From Bifidobacterium breve (GTDB lineage Bacteria > Actinomycetota > Acidimicrobiia > Acidimicrobiales > Ilumatobacteraceae): a stretch of 6,054 bases of DNA. Made by a program: the position numbers and the translations under genes. The notes under the pieces were generated by a model that saw only the letters and a list, made by a program, of their open reading frames with translations, had not been told where the DNA came from and did no database searches. Shown here piece after piece: positions 6,040-6,054 of this stretch. The number at the start of each line of letters is the position of its first letter. The first letter of the stretch is position 1. The DNA lies in NCBI GenBank assembly GCA_943325435.2, contig CALPPK020000086.1:1-6054 (forward strand), written 5' to 3'.

Positions 6040-6054
6040 TGGGAAGGGTTGAAG

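Overview
The window looks like a chromosomal segment of an actinobacterium of moderate GC content. Membership of the Acidimicrobiia or a related freshwater or marine lineage is an inference. It rests on Thr/Ala/Val-rich linkers in exported proteins, a TetR regulator with a Lys/Ala tail, tRNA genes that encode CCA, and a secreted LysM-lysozyme-like protein. No mobile element, CRISPR array or rRNA was seen.

Layout, left to right. (1) Positions 1-1851, minus strand: a large lipoprotein gene whose 3' end lies beyond the left edge (617 codons visible, no stop). It carries a papain/C39-like Cys-His-Asn signature, a small CPxC cysteine cluster and a long Thr/Ala linker. (2) Positions 1852-1976: a divergent control region with overlapping promoters. 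(3) Positions 1977-2657, plus strand: a TetR-type repressor. (4) Positions 2658-2749: a convergent gap with a strong hairpin. (5) Positions 2750-5011, minus strand: a second large lipoprotein with an N-terminal lipobox, three fibronectin-III-like domains and a C-terminal membrane helix. (6) Positions 5012-5224: its leader and a spacer in which no convincing gene was seen. (7) Positions 5225-6039, minus strand: a compact unit, in transcription order tRNA-Ser(GCU), a secreted LysM plus lysozyme-like protein, tRNA-Arg(ACG), and a textbook intrinsic terminator.

How the parts may work together. The two lipoprotein genes have near-identical promoter elements (TATGsTCTAATTG preceded by TACTTGAAAT) at similar distances from their start codons. 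One of these regions is shared with the divergent TetR gene. The simplest reading is a small envelope regulon: a TetR sensor controlling two cell-surface lipoproteins. This is inference from motif sharing.

The tRNA unit is separate. Its protein start codon lies one nucleotide after the CCA end of tRNA-Ser, so tRNA 3' processing would itself produce a nearly leaderless mRNA. That arrangement and the shared promoter motif are the two most interesting observations here.
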